From positions 1 through 24,094 of IMG/VR virus record IMGVR_UViG_3300008459_000392: a DNA stretch of 24,094 bases; one strand, 5' to 3'. Position 1 is the first letter of the stretch. The number at the start of each line of letters is the position of its first letter. Positions 8,126 through 17,106 of the stretch are shown here, in pieces. Made by a program: the position numbers and the translations under genes. The stretch comes from a virus. The notes beneath the pieces were generated by a model. That model saw only the letters and a program-made list of their open reading frames with translations, made no database searches and had not been told where the DNA came from.

Positions 8126-9960
8126 TATAGAGCTACTTGGGTTTTACCATAATCTAAACTACCGGATGCAAAAGATCTAGAGTTATCAATATTTAAAACG
8201 TAATTTCTTAATGGTGTAATAGTACTTTGGTTCGCAGGAACTGCAGAGATTCGGATATAACTAATTCCACCAATGATTGAACTTAAAGAAAATCCTACTA
8301 GTTGGACCATTCCGTTATTAGGATTATATGTACCAACATTATTTACCTGAACGTTACCATCTGTATCGACAACTTGTAATACTGTGTCATTTAATTTATT
8401 TCTTATAATACAAATTTTATTATTGTAAGTAAACTGATTTGAAGTTATAATATAGTTTACATCATCTGGTGCTGATAGAGCAACAGGGAATACAAGTGTA
8501 TAAGAAGATGAGGTATTAAAACTTGGGGTAAATCTTTGCTGGATCTTTACATCCATTCTTGAGTTTAGTACTGCCTCAGATAGATTATCAACCTCAGTTA
8601 AGACATTCGATCTTCTAAAAGATTCACCGAATACATTTAGATTATTTGTAAAGTAGTTTAGAATAGTTGTTGTTACATTCGTCTCGGTAGTTTTCAGTGT
8701 AGTATTTGTTTTATTCGGGTTAAATGAAAAGAAGGTAGAGCATTCTAGATATGTTTGAATCGGATCAACAAACTCTGTACTGATTGACATAACTGATAGC
8801 GGTTTGATTAAGTTGGTCTGGATAGCATTCTTAATAATAGCTTTTGCAGATTCAGGGTAAATGTCTGAGAATTTTAAACTTACAAAGACCTTACCATATT
8901 CACGATTCGGAAGGTTTTCTTCTCCGCCCCATGCAACACAATCTTCGACTTGTGGGAAGTTTGTAAGGATAAGGGATTTATAATCCTCTGCAGTAACAAG
9001 TCTTTGCTGTGCAGCAAATTTAACTGGAGCATTCACTCGGATAGATTCAATGCTTTCTTTTCCGGTACCACCAGCTGCAGCATTAATGGTTACTGATGAT
9101 ATAGCATAATTTACGGAATTGACACTAAGAGTTCCAGCAGCAGTAAAGCTTGAACCACCATTTGAAGATGCGCCATTCGAAGAAAGATAACTTACTACAA
9201 TCTTATTACCTGCAATAGGAGCCGCACCAATTGTAATACCGTCACTGAAGGTAAGTTCATAATATCCATTTGGGGTTTCTCTTAACTGATACACACGAGA
9301 TGTAGCATCAATTGTGATAACTTCGTACAGTGATGTATAGGCAATATAGTCGGATGATGTAGGCGACGTGTATACGTTCACTGCGACAGTGCTAGTGTCC
9401 ATAGTTACGTCAGGTATAACATAGATCTGTCTATCTGTGGAACTTCCTACGTAGAAGGTTTTAGTCTTTAAAGTACCTTCAACTACAGGAATAAGAGGAA
9501 CACCATTCTCATCAACAAACTGATAATAACCAGAACCGTTATCTGTTGCAGTATAGTCTTCCAAGGTATAGAATGAATAACTGATATCATCAACAGAAGT
9601 ATTAAATCTTGTATACTTCGGTAGGGTAACTACACTCGGTCTACCTGCAGAAGTAATAGTAACTGATACACTTAGGTAAGCAGTAGGGGATGTGACAGAT
9701 CTAGGGTTATAACCTAGTGCTTCAGCATGGGAAACAATTGATGATCGGAGTTGTGCAGTATTCAGGAACGCTTCATTCAGTGCAAAGTTTGCTACTAGAC
9801 CATTAAAGTGGGTGTTATATGCTAACACGTCAAGAATGTTAGATAAGCCAGAAGCTTCGAAGTTGTAGTCCGCAAACTCAGGCTGCTGAGCAAGATAGGT
9901 CTTTAAGCTGCTCTTAATATTTGCGAAGTCAAGTTGGGTTGACTGGATGTTCGTAACCAT
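8125..9960 (-). CDS. gp6: Baseplate wedge protein gp6
   Basis: This 611-residue protein matches gp6 of T4-like phages, the wedge subunit that forms the continuous ring around the hub and belongs to the baseplate J family. Characteristic segments are FANIKSSLKTYLAQQPEFAD, NILDVLAYNTHFNGLVANFA, NEAFLNTAQLRSSIV followed by AEALGYNPRS near the N-terminus, and RLVTAEDYKSLILTNFPQVE with the baseplate J pattern near residue 330. T4 gp6 has 660 residues, so the length is near normal. It starts 2 bases after the stop of gp25, which fits the conserved 25-6 gene pair, and its stop overlaps the next start by one base. Confidence 0.92.
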   Translation of the reverse strand: MVTNIQSTQLDFANIKSSLKTYLAQQPEFADYNFEASGLSNILDVLAYNTHFNGLVANFALNEAFLNTAQLRSSIVSHAEALGYNPRSVTSPTAYLSVSVTITSAGRPSVVTLPKYTRFNTSVDDISYSFYTLEDYTATDNGSGYYQFVDENGVPLIPVVEGTLKTKTFYVGSSTDRQIYVIPDVTMDTSTVAVNVYTSPTSSDYIAYTSLYEVITIDATSRVYQLRETPNGYYELTFSDGITIGAAPIAGNKIVVSYLSSNGASSNGGSSFTAAGTLSVNSVNYAISSVTINAAAGGTGKESIESIRVNAPVKFAAQQRLVTAEDYKSLILTNFPQVEDCVAWGGEENLPNREYGKVFVSLKFSDIYPESAKAIIKNAIQTNLIKPLSVMSISTEFVDPIQTYLECSTFFSFNPNKTNTTLKTTETNVTTTILNYFTNNLNVFGESFRRSNVLTEVDNLSEAVLNSRMDVKIQQRFTPSFNTSSSYTLVFPVALSAPDDVNYIITSNQFTYNNKICIIRNKLNDTVLQVVDTDGNVQVNNVGTYNPNNGMVQLVGFSLSSIIGGISYIRISAVPANQSTITPLRNYVLNIDNSRSFASGSLDYGKTQVAL

Positions 9961-9961
9961 A

Positions 9962-10405
9962 TTATCTTAACCTCGTTATGGTTGTACCTAGTGTTATCAA
10001 TTCTTCAGTATTCACAACCTGAAAAGTAATTGTCACGTCTATATTGTTTGCATCTGGCTGAAGATTCGTTTTAACAGTTCTGATTAAAGCTCTCGGCTCG
10101 TATCTTGCAACTGTTTCTCTTACTGCAGCATCTAATTCGTATACAGTATCATTGTCAACTAATTCGAATAAAAGATTATTCAAGTCCCCGCCGAAACTAG
10201 GTTGGAATGGTTTCTCATATTTATTAGTAAGCAGTAAATTCTTAACTGCTTGCTTCACTGCAGCTGCATCAGTCTTCTTATAGATTTCCCCAGAAGGCTT
10301 CTTCGAAAAGGTAAGATCAATATCGCTATAGAGTCGCGTACGCGTGGTCACGAGCGATCGCGTACCTAAATTACCATCTTCGACTGCAAAAGCTCTTGTT
10401 ACCAT
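9962..10405 (-). CDS. gp25: Baseplate wedge protein gp25
   Basis: This 147-residue protein matches gp25, the wedge subunit with a lysozyme-like fold that is conserved in all contractile tails (including type VI secretion TssE). The diagnostic segment is FSKKPSGEIYKKTDAAAVKQ, then LLLTNKYEKPFQPSFGGDLN and LLFELVDN. T4 gp25 has 132 residues. It is first in a transcript with gp6: a TATAAATA late promoter lies about 100 bases upstream on the same strand. The ribosome site is a weak purine run (AGAAGAAA). A sigma70-type promoter on the opposite strand lies inside its leader. Confidence 0.93.
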   Translation of the reverse strand: MVTRAFAVEDGNLGTRSLVTTRTRLYSDIDLTFSKKPSGEIYKKTDAAAVKQAVKNLLLTNKYEKPFQPSFGGDLNNLLFELVDNDTVYELDAAVRETVARYEPRALIRTVKTNLQPDANNIDVTITFQVVNTEELITLGTTITRLR

Positions 10406-10420
10406 TTTCTTCTTTTTTCG

Positions 10421-10458
10421 AAATAGGGGGTTTACAAAATTAAAAATCTCGGTATAAT
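10421..10458 (+). promoter_or_regulatory. Sigma70-type promoter with conserved upstream block, antisense to late genes
   Basis: The plus strand reads AAATAGGGGG directly followed by TTTACA (-35, 10431-10436), a 16-base spacer and a perfect TATAAT (10453-10458). The block up to the -35 box is nearly identical to the promoters at 23187, 23445 and 24075. Transcription would run from about 10465 toward the 3' end of the spike gene, in antisense. No convincing ORF follows on this strand. Confidence 0.7.
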
Positions 10459-10501
10459 AATATAGTACTTATATGGGGATTATAATATACCTTGTCCCTG
10501 T

Positions 10502-10509
10502 TATTTATA
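10502..10509 (-). promoter_or_regulatory. T4-type late promoter upstream of gp25 (TATAAATA)
   Basis: The minus strand reads TATAAATA just after the stop codon of the spike gene (10515-10517). With T4 geometry the transcript starts near 10496 and carries a leader of about 90 bases before the gp25 ATG. This leader overlaps the opposing sigma70-type promoter at 10421-10458. Confidence 0.8.
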
Positions 10510-10514
10510 CGAGA

Positions 10515-12527
10515 TTATTCCGGCTTCATTTCAATAAGATCAGAATTCGATAGAGAAGTATTATTGTATAGAGTAACGACTTCTTTACCCCAATTACCAT
10601 CGGTAACAGTATAGGATTCACCGAGAGCAGGTGTTATAACAATGAGTTGTGCATTCAATGAGCCATCAGGGTTATACGTATCATAATCTAGAATCAGTTT
10701 TTGGAATGATCCAACTGTCTTTAAATGCACTGCTAGATCATATGTTTTTTCTAGATCTGATTTACCCTGTGCATTATGAAGCTCATATACGATTGCTCTA
10801 CCTTCGGACTTATATCTATTAACGGAAGTGCTCCAGTCGCTGCTACTTAATTCTATATCTCTTGGTTTATAAACACCTTCGATTACAACCAAACGGTTAT
10901 CTTTAAAAGCAGAATCCCTATTGGATCTGATCCTTTTTACGAGTTCGGCATGAGGTTGTAGATTTCTAGCAATCTGCGCTCTTGAAGCAACTGGGATTTC
11001 TGATAGTCTTCCAATTGCTCCTTTACCACCAGTGAATGTAGAAAGAGGAATCGATTTAATAATCTGTGTGCCTAGAGTAATATTATCACTATTTGAAATC
11101 TTAGAATCTGGAACAAAGTTATAAGATCTAATGTCCGGTGCTTGGAATTTCGTATCTCTTGCAGGTCCTCTTGAACCTAAATCAGTTGCACCTCTAAATG
11201 GTTCTTGATTCGAACTATTTACCCTGGATACTGGCATAGGGGTATTCTGAGAATATGTAGGTGATAGTGTACCATTTGATACAGCATTCTGTACAAATAG
11301 TGGATCGTTACGAACACTTTCGCTTCTCATGAAAGCTCTAACTTCAGTTGTCTTTAAATCTTTTGTTGAAATACCAGAAGTTGCTGACGATCTGTTTATA
11401 GCTCTAAGCATATGATCACCAATATCAACCTTTACATCCACAGCACCAAGTGAAGTCTGGTTAAGATATTGATTAAGTGTTGCGGCATCAGGTTTCGCAG
11501 TTTCTGTAGTATCCGTTGCAGTGTTAACTACGGTTCCAGCACTACCACTTGCACCAAGGCTTCCAGCAGTTCCGGCTCTACCAGCTTGTGTTGCTGTATT
11601 CGCATTACCATTTAATGCACCATGGAACGTAGGAGCTGTAACGCCTGCCGTGAATGTGCCAGATGTACCGAATACATTCTTTACGTAAGCAATAACACCT
11701 TCCCCACCGATTGTACCAGTAGCACCGAATACAGATAGATCTGCAGCTGCAATGTTCATATTATTTGAGCTCTGGAACATCTTTGACTTCGAGCTGATGT
11801 AACTGCTTGCTCCAGATGAAAGACGCATATCACCTTCAGATGTAATTCTGGATGCACCTTTCGTGACTACGTTATTGTCACCGAGTGTTGTCGATGTAGA
11901 AGTACCTAGCGTAGTGCTTGAGTGATTGCCTTTTACGATATGACCTACGTTTGCTTCTGTAGTTGTTCTCCATGAACCTGTAACCGATTCAGATTTATTT
12001 TCACCAACGTCTAGATTATAATTACCAGCAACTTTCAGATTGAAATCTCCAGCTACTTCCATATCGACGTTTCCACCATATATGATTGTAGCGTTACCTT
12101 CAATGATAATCTTTTGGTCTTTTGAGATTTGAATCGTCTGTCCAGCAGCTGCAATTGTCATGCTGCCATCTGACTTTAATTCAATACCATTACCACTGTT
12201 ATGACTGAGGATAATTCTTTCGTTACCCGGTGTATCATCCATCTCAAATGTATGACCACTTGCTGTTTTAATAGCACGGTTTCTGGTGTTCATTGATGGG
12301 GATGGTGTATTGGATGATATATCAGTTCCGTTTATACCACCACCTAAAGTAAGAGAAGTTACTTCCGCACCATAGGATGTTTTCGGTAAGCTTGACCCCC
12401 ACCAATCGGGAAACTTTGGATAGACACCAGTTGCATCACCAGTTAAACTCTTGTCCCGTCCTTGTTCTATTACAACTGGACCGAGAGTGCTTATTCTATC
12501 GTTTAGATCGTCATTTACTGTAGTCAT
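10515..12527 (-). CDS. Central spike protein, gp5 beta-helix type, with extra C-terminal domains
   Basis: This 670-residue protein carries the spike part of T4 gp5 on its own. Residues about 85-125 (GHTFEMDDTPGNERIILSHN, then GIELKSDGSMTI) are the typical join between OB-fold and needle in gp5/VgrG proteins. Residues about 125-265 have the short repeating beta pattern (KIIIEGNATIIYGGNVDMEV, GDFNLKVAGNYNLDVGEN) of a triple-stranded beta-helix. No OB-fold or lysozyme is present; those lie in the gene at 14147-15001. Residues about 345-520 are low-complexity and unidentified. The last 150 residues contain VIEGVYKPRD, EGRAIVYELHN and a hydrophobic tail; the layout recalls an M15 peptidase fold lacking its zinc residues, but this is weak. 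An AAGG site precedes the ATG. Between the amidase protein and gp25. Confidence 0.82.
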   Translation of the reverse strand: MTTVNDDLNDRISTLGPVVIEQGRDKSLTGDATGVYPKFPDWWGSSLPKTSYGAEVTSLTLGGGINGTDISSNTPSPSMNTRNRAIKTASGHTFEMDDTPGNERIILSHNSGNGIELKSDGSMTIAAAGQTIQISKDQKIIIEGNATIIYGGNVDMEVAGDFNLKVAGNYNLDVGENKSESVTGSWRTTTEANVGHIVKGNHSSTTLGTSTSTTLGDNNVVTKGASRITSEGDMRLSSGASSYISSKSKMFQSSNNMNIAAADLSVFGATGTIGGEGVIAYVKNVFGTSGTFTAGVTAPTFHGALNGNANTATQAGRAGTAGSLGASGSAGTVVNTATDTTETAKPDAATLNQYLNQTSLGAVDVKVDIGDHMLRAINRSSATSGISTKDLKTTEVRAFMRSESVRNDPLFVQNAVSNGTLSPTYSQNTPMPVSRVNSSNQEPFRGATDLGSRGPARDTKFQAPDIRSYNFVPDSKISNSDNITLGTQIIKSIPLSTFTGGKGAIGRLSEIPVASRAQIARNLQPHAELVKRIRSNRDSAFKDNRLVVIEGVYKPRDIELSSSDWSTSVNRYKSEGRAIVYELHNAQGKSDLEKTYDLAVHLKTVGSFQKLILDYDTYNPDGSLNAQLIVITPALGESYTVTDGNWGKEVVTLYNNTSLSNSDLIEMKPE

Positions 12528-12536
12528 TATACAACC

Positions 12537-14150
12537 TTATGACACTGCGCCAATTGTAGAAGCAAGTTCTGCTCTACTAAACGGACCGTAATTATTATTG
12601 AATTGAACAACGTTTCTTTTGCCGAAAGTATTTAGGATATAATCATCAACGTCAAATCCAGGATCAACCTTACCAAGGTCACTACACTGATAGTGGCCTA
12701 ACACTTGTCCAGATGGGAATACCCTATAGAATACTTCTAAGAAAGCTTTTTGAGCAGCCCATTGTGGATCTGAAATAGATTCTGCAGAGATATACCTATC
12801 TGGATTAGATGTTCCGGATACGCAATTATAACCTGCAATATGTGATATACCAATGCTATATTTGTTATGGCCGTAATCAAGTGCGTGTGCACCTTGTTGG
12901 TTAATGGGTCTACCTCTTTGGATTCTTCCGTCCCTACGAATAATGTAGTGATAACCGCAACCACTAAATCCTCTTTGCTTATGAACTTCGTGGATTTGTT
13001 CTGAACCTACATGAGGCTGATCTATAAAATTTGCAGACCAGTGAATTACTGTTTCAGTAATCTCTCTTGTTGCTGATCTTAACTCAGCTTCAAGTTCTTC
13101 CATTGAAGTAACGAATGTGAATGCGTATCCACCACCACCGGAATTAACTGAAGCAGGAATATCCGGGACAGGGGTAGAGTAAGGGGAGATGGGTGTCGGA
13201 ACGGTATCAGCCCCTTTCCACAGAGAATCTAAATTACCAATAGAAAATATAGGTGAAGAAGAAACCCCAAATGCGTCTAATTCCGGATTAAATTTATTTA
13301 CTAGTGCAGATGCTGAAGTATCAACCTTTGAAAGTTCTTCTTCTAATTCTTCTAAACTTAAATCAGAATATGGTTTTATAAGAACTGCGGCCTCTTTAAA
13401 TTGTTTTGCATCAACTAGAGATATTGCTCTTTTTTGTAATGCAAGAGGTAATGGTTGTTCTCTACGTGTAAGTCTACCGAATACGTATTTCATCGGATTC
13501 GTATTTGCTTGAATTATATCTTTAATAACCTGATTAAAGCCTTGATCTAAAAATGACTTTAAGCTTTGATTTACAATATTTGTGATATTATTAAACTGCT
13601 GTGCAATGCCAGAAGGAACACCATTTGTCTTTTTCGATAATTGGGTTATTGTATTTTGTGCTGCAGTGTCTTTCACCCCATCCGGAGATACAGCTTCAAT
13701 TGCAGTACGTAGTTTATCATATGGTAAATTTGAGACTGTTGCTAAAGAATCCGCTACAGCTTCAGGAGTAGGTAAGGCGTGAACAAATGTGTTTAATCCT
13801 GCATCAATTTCTGCATCTAATCCGGTAATAGATTTTATAGAGTTCTGAGTACCACCTGATAAAGGAGTTATTAGATTAGTCACGCCAGGAGGTTGATCAG
13901 TTAATAACGCTAAGCCTTTATTCGCTACAGAACTAGTTCCGTCACCTGTATTATCAACCTCTTGGGTTAGGCCTTGCCAGCCACCAACTGTTTCATTTAC
14001 GTTTACCCCAATCTTAGTAGAGGTAACGGATTGATAACTCGAAATAGCTTCAGACCCGGCTTTTACAATCTGATCAGCATTTACTCTCTTAGTAAGATTG
14101 GTTAACTGTTGATTTAGATTATTGAGTGTAACCTTAGGTACTTCAATCAT
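12537..14150 (-). CDS. Hub-associated protein with N-acetylmuramoyl-L-alanine amidase domain
   Basis: This protein has 537 residues. Residues 1 to about 335 are helical and of unknown family, probably for attachment to the hub or spike. A short Gly stretch (SGGGGY, 337-342) leads to an amidase_2/PGRP domain (about 345-510) that cuts the bond between muramic acid and L-Ala. The key residues are in place: His370 (VIHWSAN), Tyr400 (GCGYHYIIRRDGRI), His486 (GHYQCSD), Lys494 and Asp496 (KVDPGFD), the same set as the zinc ligands and helper residues of AmpD. Asp replaces the Cys used by T7 lysozyme. Its ATG overlaps the stop of the OB-lysozyme gene (ATGA) and the spike gene follows after 9 bases, so it is made together with both. 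I infer a virion enzyme that opens the cell wall at infection. Confidence 0.88.
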   Translation of the reverse strand: MIEVPKVTLNNLNQQLTNLTKRVNADQIVKAGSEAISSYQSVTSTKIGVNVNETVGGWQGLTQEVDNTGDGTSSVANKGLALLTDQPPGVTNLITPLSGGTQNSIKSITGLDAEIDAGLNTFVHALPTPEAVADSLATVSNLPYDKLRTAIEAVSPDGVKDTAAQNTITQLSKKTNGVPSGIAQQFNNITNIVNQSLKSFLDQGFNQVIKDIIQANTNPMKYVFGRLTRREQPLPLALQKRAISLVDAKQFKEAAVLIKPYSDLSLEELEEELSKVDTSASALVNKFNPELDAFGVSSSPIFSIGNLDSLWKGADTVPTPISPYSTPVPDIPASVNSGGGGYAFTFVTSMEELEAELRSATREITETVIHWSANFIDQPHVGSEQIHEVHKQRGFSGCGYHYIIRRDGRIQRGRPINQQGAHALDYGHNKYSIGISHIAGYNCVSGTSNPDRYISAESISDPQWAAQKAFLEVFYRVFPSGQVLGHYQCSDLGKVDPGFDVDDYILNTFGKRNVVQFNNNYGPFSRAELASTIGAVS

Positions 14151-15001
14151 GATACAAATCTCCTATATGCATCTTCTGCATACGATATTCTTTTTTGTCT
14201 ATGTGTCCCATCACTTCTTTCATAATGTTGATCGAAGTTAGCAGCTGCTTCGGCTGCAGTACGAGAAGCCTTTAATTTAGTAGCAGCTTTTTTTTCGGAG
14301 GTCTGTAGTTCGTACATAAAGAACCCTAATTGACATTCTAATGTAGTATAGTCCTGACCTGTAGAAGAAGCATAGTTTCTTAAATCATTTAATCGCGTAT
14401 CTCGCCACTGAGCAATACCGAAAGACTGTTTACCCTTATCGTTCGGATTATTTGCATTTGGATCGATATTCGCTGTCGATTCTGCTGCAAAATTACCAAC
14501 AATTCCACAAGCTTGTTCCGGGGTAAATCCGTTATTAATAAGGAATCGATATACCTTTTCTGCATTCGTAGAACCTTCTAATGATCCAGGAGCAATTGCA
14601 GTAGCTGAACCTTTATATATTGCAGCGCTTTGACCCGCATCGGCTCCACCACCTCCACCTGATGGCCTTGCACCAGTATAAGCATTAGCCTGATCTGATG
14701 TTGGAACCATTACCTTAGGAATGCTACCTAGTACCAACGGGATCTGTGAATCGGTTCCATCTAAGAATACTCCGAAGACCTGTGCACCATTTGAAATCAT
14801 AGGGGCAGATCCGACACCACCCATTCCTGGTTCTGTAGACGGTAGCATTGTCTGTGCCCAAGGTAAGTCGTAATTCGGAATCTCCTCCCCATGAAGACCG
14901 TACACTCTTATTTGGACTCTTCCTAGAAACAGATCTGCGTCATTATTATTGACCACAGTTCCAAAAAAGAATCTGTTGATATTATCTCCATAAAAACTCA
15001 T
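14147..15001 (-). CDS. gp5: Short gp5: OB-fold plus tail lysozyme, without the beta-helix
   Basis: This 284-residue protein matches the N-terminal and middle parts of gp5, the hub lysozyme. Residues 1 to about 100 form the OB-fold (FGTVVNNNDADLFLGRVQIR, LPWAQTMLPSTEPG, GAQVFGVFLDGTDSQIPLVL). A Gly-rich linker at 114-119 leads to a tail lysozyme domain (about 145-284) of the phage_lysozyme2 type: FLINNGFTPEQACGIVGNFA, Glu174 (AAES) as the likely catalytic acid, FGIAQWRDTRL. This is a different lysozyme family from that of T4 gp5. T4 gp5 has 575 residues because it also carries the needle; here that is encoded separately at 10515-12527. It overlaps both neighbours by four bases (ATGA). Muramidase activity is inferred from the family. 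Confidence 0.87.
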   Translation of the reverse strand: MSFYGDNINRFFFGTVVNNNDADLFLGRVQIRVYGLHGEEIPNYDLPWAQTMLPSTEPGMGGVGSAPMISNGAQVFGVFLDGTDSQIPLVLGSIPKVMVPTSDQANAYTGARPSGGGGGADAGQSAAIYKGSATAIAPGSLEGSTNAEKVYRFLINNGFTPEQACGIVGNFAAESTANIDPNANNPNDKGKQSFGIAQWRDTRLNDLRNYASSTGQDYTTLECQLGFFMYELQTSEKKAATKLKASRTAAEAAANFDQHYERSDGTHRQKRISYAEDAYRRFVS

Positions 15002-16368
15002 GATACTTCGGTCTCCCCAGGAATATCAGCAAGCTTAACACAACTTGCAATCACGTCATATCTTTCTTTTTTAAACTGATGCTTTACTGCATACATTAGA
15101 TAATCGCCTGATTTCTTTCTATCGAATTCTTCATTTGATGGTGTAGCTTTTGTTGTAGCTGTATCTAAAAATCGGAGTGAGATTTGGTTACCAATTGTAT
15201 TACTGTATTGACCGAACAGGAAGTTTCTTCCAGGTAAAGCCACTTCAATTGCATTGCGAGTTAATATGCTACGAAGTGCTTCAGATACAATCTTTAATCT
15301 GTGGTCCGCAAGAGTAGAGGCTTGCGAATAGTTACCAAGATCAGCACCTGAATAGGTATTCGTTGTTACGAGATTTGTTATGACCTTGGATTTTAATTCT
15401 GCAAACGGTGTACCATCTAATTCATAACCGCTACTGAATGCAATCTTATTCTGTGTTTTACCTATAATATCTTTGTTAACTAAATCTTTTAACATCTTAT
15501 CTAGATTAAAATCTGTATGGGTATTATCGATCGGTATTCCAGTTAATGGATCATAGAAGAAATATCTAGCTCCGACTAATCCCTTTTTAACAAGAGATAT
15601 AATCTCATCATTTGATTTCGAAACATAATTTTGGATAAGATATGCCTGATCGTCAATACCAGTCGATGATGCAAACGATGTAGAGATTTGTGAATATACG
15701 TACGGTTTAGGATCTGATGCTGTAGTAAGCATTTCATCCAAACCAATGATGTGAAGGTTTTGATTAGCTAAAGTAGAGAAGAAGAAATATGGAACGCCAT
15801 CAATCGATGATGCTCTATCTCTTATCCACTTAGCAGCTTCAAGAGGGGTAAGGTTAGGAATGATAACTCGAATTGGATTCTGATTGTCTGGCTTAACTGG
15901 ACCAGAGAAGTTCTTTTTTAGATTATCTTTCACAATCTTTTGAATTATTTCTACTGGCTTACCTGTGTAAGATTTATTCACGTTAATCAGAGACGAATTG
16001 AAAGCGTGTTCTTCCACAATATGGAATAGAACAGTTGCTGATCTATCATTGCTACGAATATTCTTTACGGTCTTTTCAATGATAAAGTCTTTCGCAACCG
16101 GAATCATATCAGTGCCAGGTAATGAAAACTGTAATGATATTTTCTCTGCACCGGAAAAGTCGACAGCATTATAGATGCTATATTCATCCACGAATACAAT
16201 GTTACCAGTTAAATAAGGTTTATCTAAGTGTTCGTAAATCTCAATATCGGTGATGATATTTTTTAGATCTATAGTCTTACCGCCCACGAAAGCAGATGAG
16301 CTTACTACAGCTTTCTCTAGTATGTAATCGAACGGAGATTCAGGTTTACCTTTTTTGCCTTGCGCCAT
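14998..16368 (-). CDS. gp27: Baseplate hub protein gp27-like
   Basis: This 456-residue protein is placed as the gp27 hub subunit, which forms the trimeric ring that holds gp5 and joins tube to baseplate. It has the ordered segments expected: ITDIEIYEHLDKPYLTGNIV, FIIEKTVKNIRS, VEEHAFNSSLINVNKSYTGK, EIIQKIVKDNLKK and ANKWIRD-like AAKWIRDRASSIDGVPYFFF, and it ends with DYLMYAVKHQFKKERYDVIA, the usual last strand pattern of gp27/gpD proteins. T4 gp27 has 391 residues. Position directly before the OB-lysozyme gene, with an ATGA overlap, strongly supports the call. The start overlaps the stop of gp53 by one base (TAATG). Confidence 0.8.
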   Translation of the reverse strand: MAQGKKGKPESPFDYILEKAVVSSSAFVGGKTIDLKNIITDIEIYEHLDKPYLTGNIVFVDEYSIYNAVDFSGAEKISLQFSLPGTDMIPVAKDFIIEKTVKNIRSNDRSATVLFHIVEEHAFNSSLINVNKSYTGKPVEIIQKIVKDNLKKNFSGPVKPDNQNPIRVIIPNLTPLEAAKWIRDRASSIDGVPYFFFSTLANQNLHIIGLDEMLTTASDPKPYVYSQISTSFASSTGIDDQAYLIQNYVSKSNDEIISLVKKGLVGARYFFYDPLTGIPIDNTHTDFNLDKMLKDLVNKDIIGKTQNKIAFSSGYELDGTPFAELKSKVITNLVTTNTYSGADLGNYSQASTLADHRLKIVSEALRSILTRNAIEVALPGRNFLFGQYSNTIGNQISLRFLDTATTKATPSNEEFDRKKSGDYLMYAVKHQFKKERYDVIASCVKLADIPGETEVS

Positions 16369-17105
16369 TATGCAGTTCTCAATGATTCGTTATAGGCTTT
16401 AACAATTTGTTCTATAGCGCCAGGTTTAATCACTTTAATTCTTCTTAGATTGTCATTCGCCTGAATATAACGATCGAGATATGTTATAGAATTTAGAATA
16501 CCTGGAGGTGCAGAGTAAGGATTGATATCAGTTGGAACACCGTTGGCATCTTCATAATGATGTACAGTATTATATTCATCAGAAACCGATGCAATAGTAA
16601 TAGATTCTGGAAAACTGGGATCTGTATTATCACGAAGTGTTTCACCTGATACGAATGATAAAGCACCATTCATCTTAACGAATATCTGTCCTAAATCTAA
16701 TTCTCGTTTTACTACTTGAGCAGTTGCACCAGAAGTTAAACCAGATACCGTATCACCAACTTGGAAGTGAGTGAAAAGATCTGATACATCATTTGTAGTT
16801 ATAACCTTATGCGGATAATCTACTTGTGCTTTTGCTCGGATCTCTTGAACTGTTAGCGGCCAGCCTTGCTGACGGATAGTATCATTTAGAAGATACAAAG
16901 TCCAATAGTATCTTGGTGTGCGGTAATAATCTTGGGATATAGTATCAGGTCTATCACCATCTTGGATGATATAGTATTCATAAAAGTTTAGATTGTCTTT
17001 CACTTGATCAATTATATCGACATATGCAGAAAGATTCTGAAATGCAGTGACTGAAACCTCAGTTCCAAAATTATAGGTTGTGGTCGGGAAATTCGTAAAG
17101 AACAT
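16368..17105 (-). CDS. gp53: Baseplate wedge protein gp53
   Basis: I chose the ATG at 17103-17105 (245 residues) because it begins right after the stop of the gp48-like gene and has the expected N-terminus (MFFTNFPTTTYNFG); an in-frame ATG 48 bases further up would lie inside that gene. The gp53 pattern is clear: FYEYYIIQDGDRPDTISQDY, then YRTPRYYWTLYLLND, a LysM-like element that joins wedges around the hub. T4 gp53 has 196 residues. The extra length is a small inserted beta domain at about 115-160 (VGDTVSGLTSGATAQVV, later FVSGETL), which resembles one in gp8 of this window. The C-terminus (NPYSAPPGILNSITYLDRYI, then NDNLRRIKVIKP) is the usual gp53 end. Confidence 0.88.
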   Translation of the reverse strand: MFFTNFPTTTYNFGTEVSVTAFQNLSAYVDIIDQVKDNLNFYEYYIIQDGDRPDTISQDYYRTPRYYWTLYLLNDTIRQQGWPLTVQEIRAKAQVDYPHKVITTNDVSDLFTHFQVGDTVSGLTSGATAQVVKRELDLGQIFVKMNGALSFVSGETLRDNTDPSFPESITIASVSDEYNTVHHYEDANGVPTDINPYSAPPGILNSITYLDRYIQANDNLRRIKVIKPGAIEQIVKAYNESLRTA

Positions 17106-17106
17106 A

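Noticed and set aside
10473-10553. 26-codon plus-strand ORF after the antisense promoter
   Set aside because: It has no ribosome site and overlaps the end of the spike gene; composition looks random.
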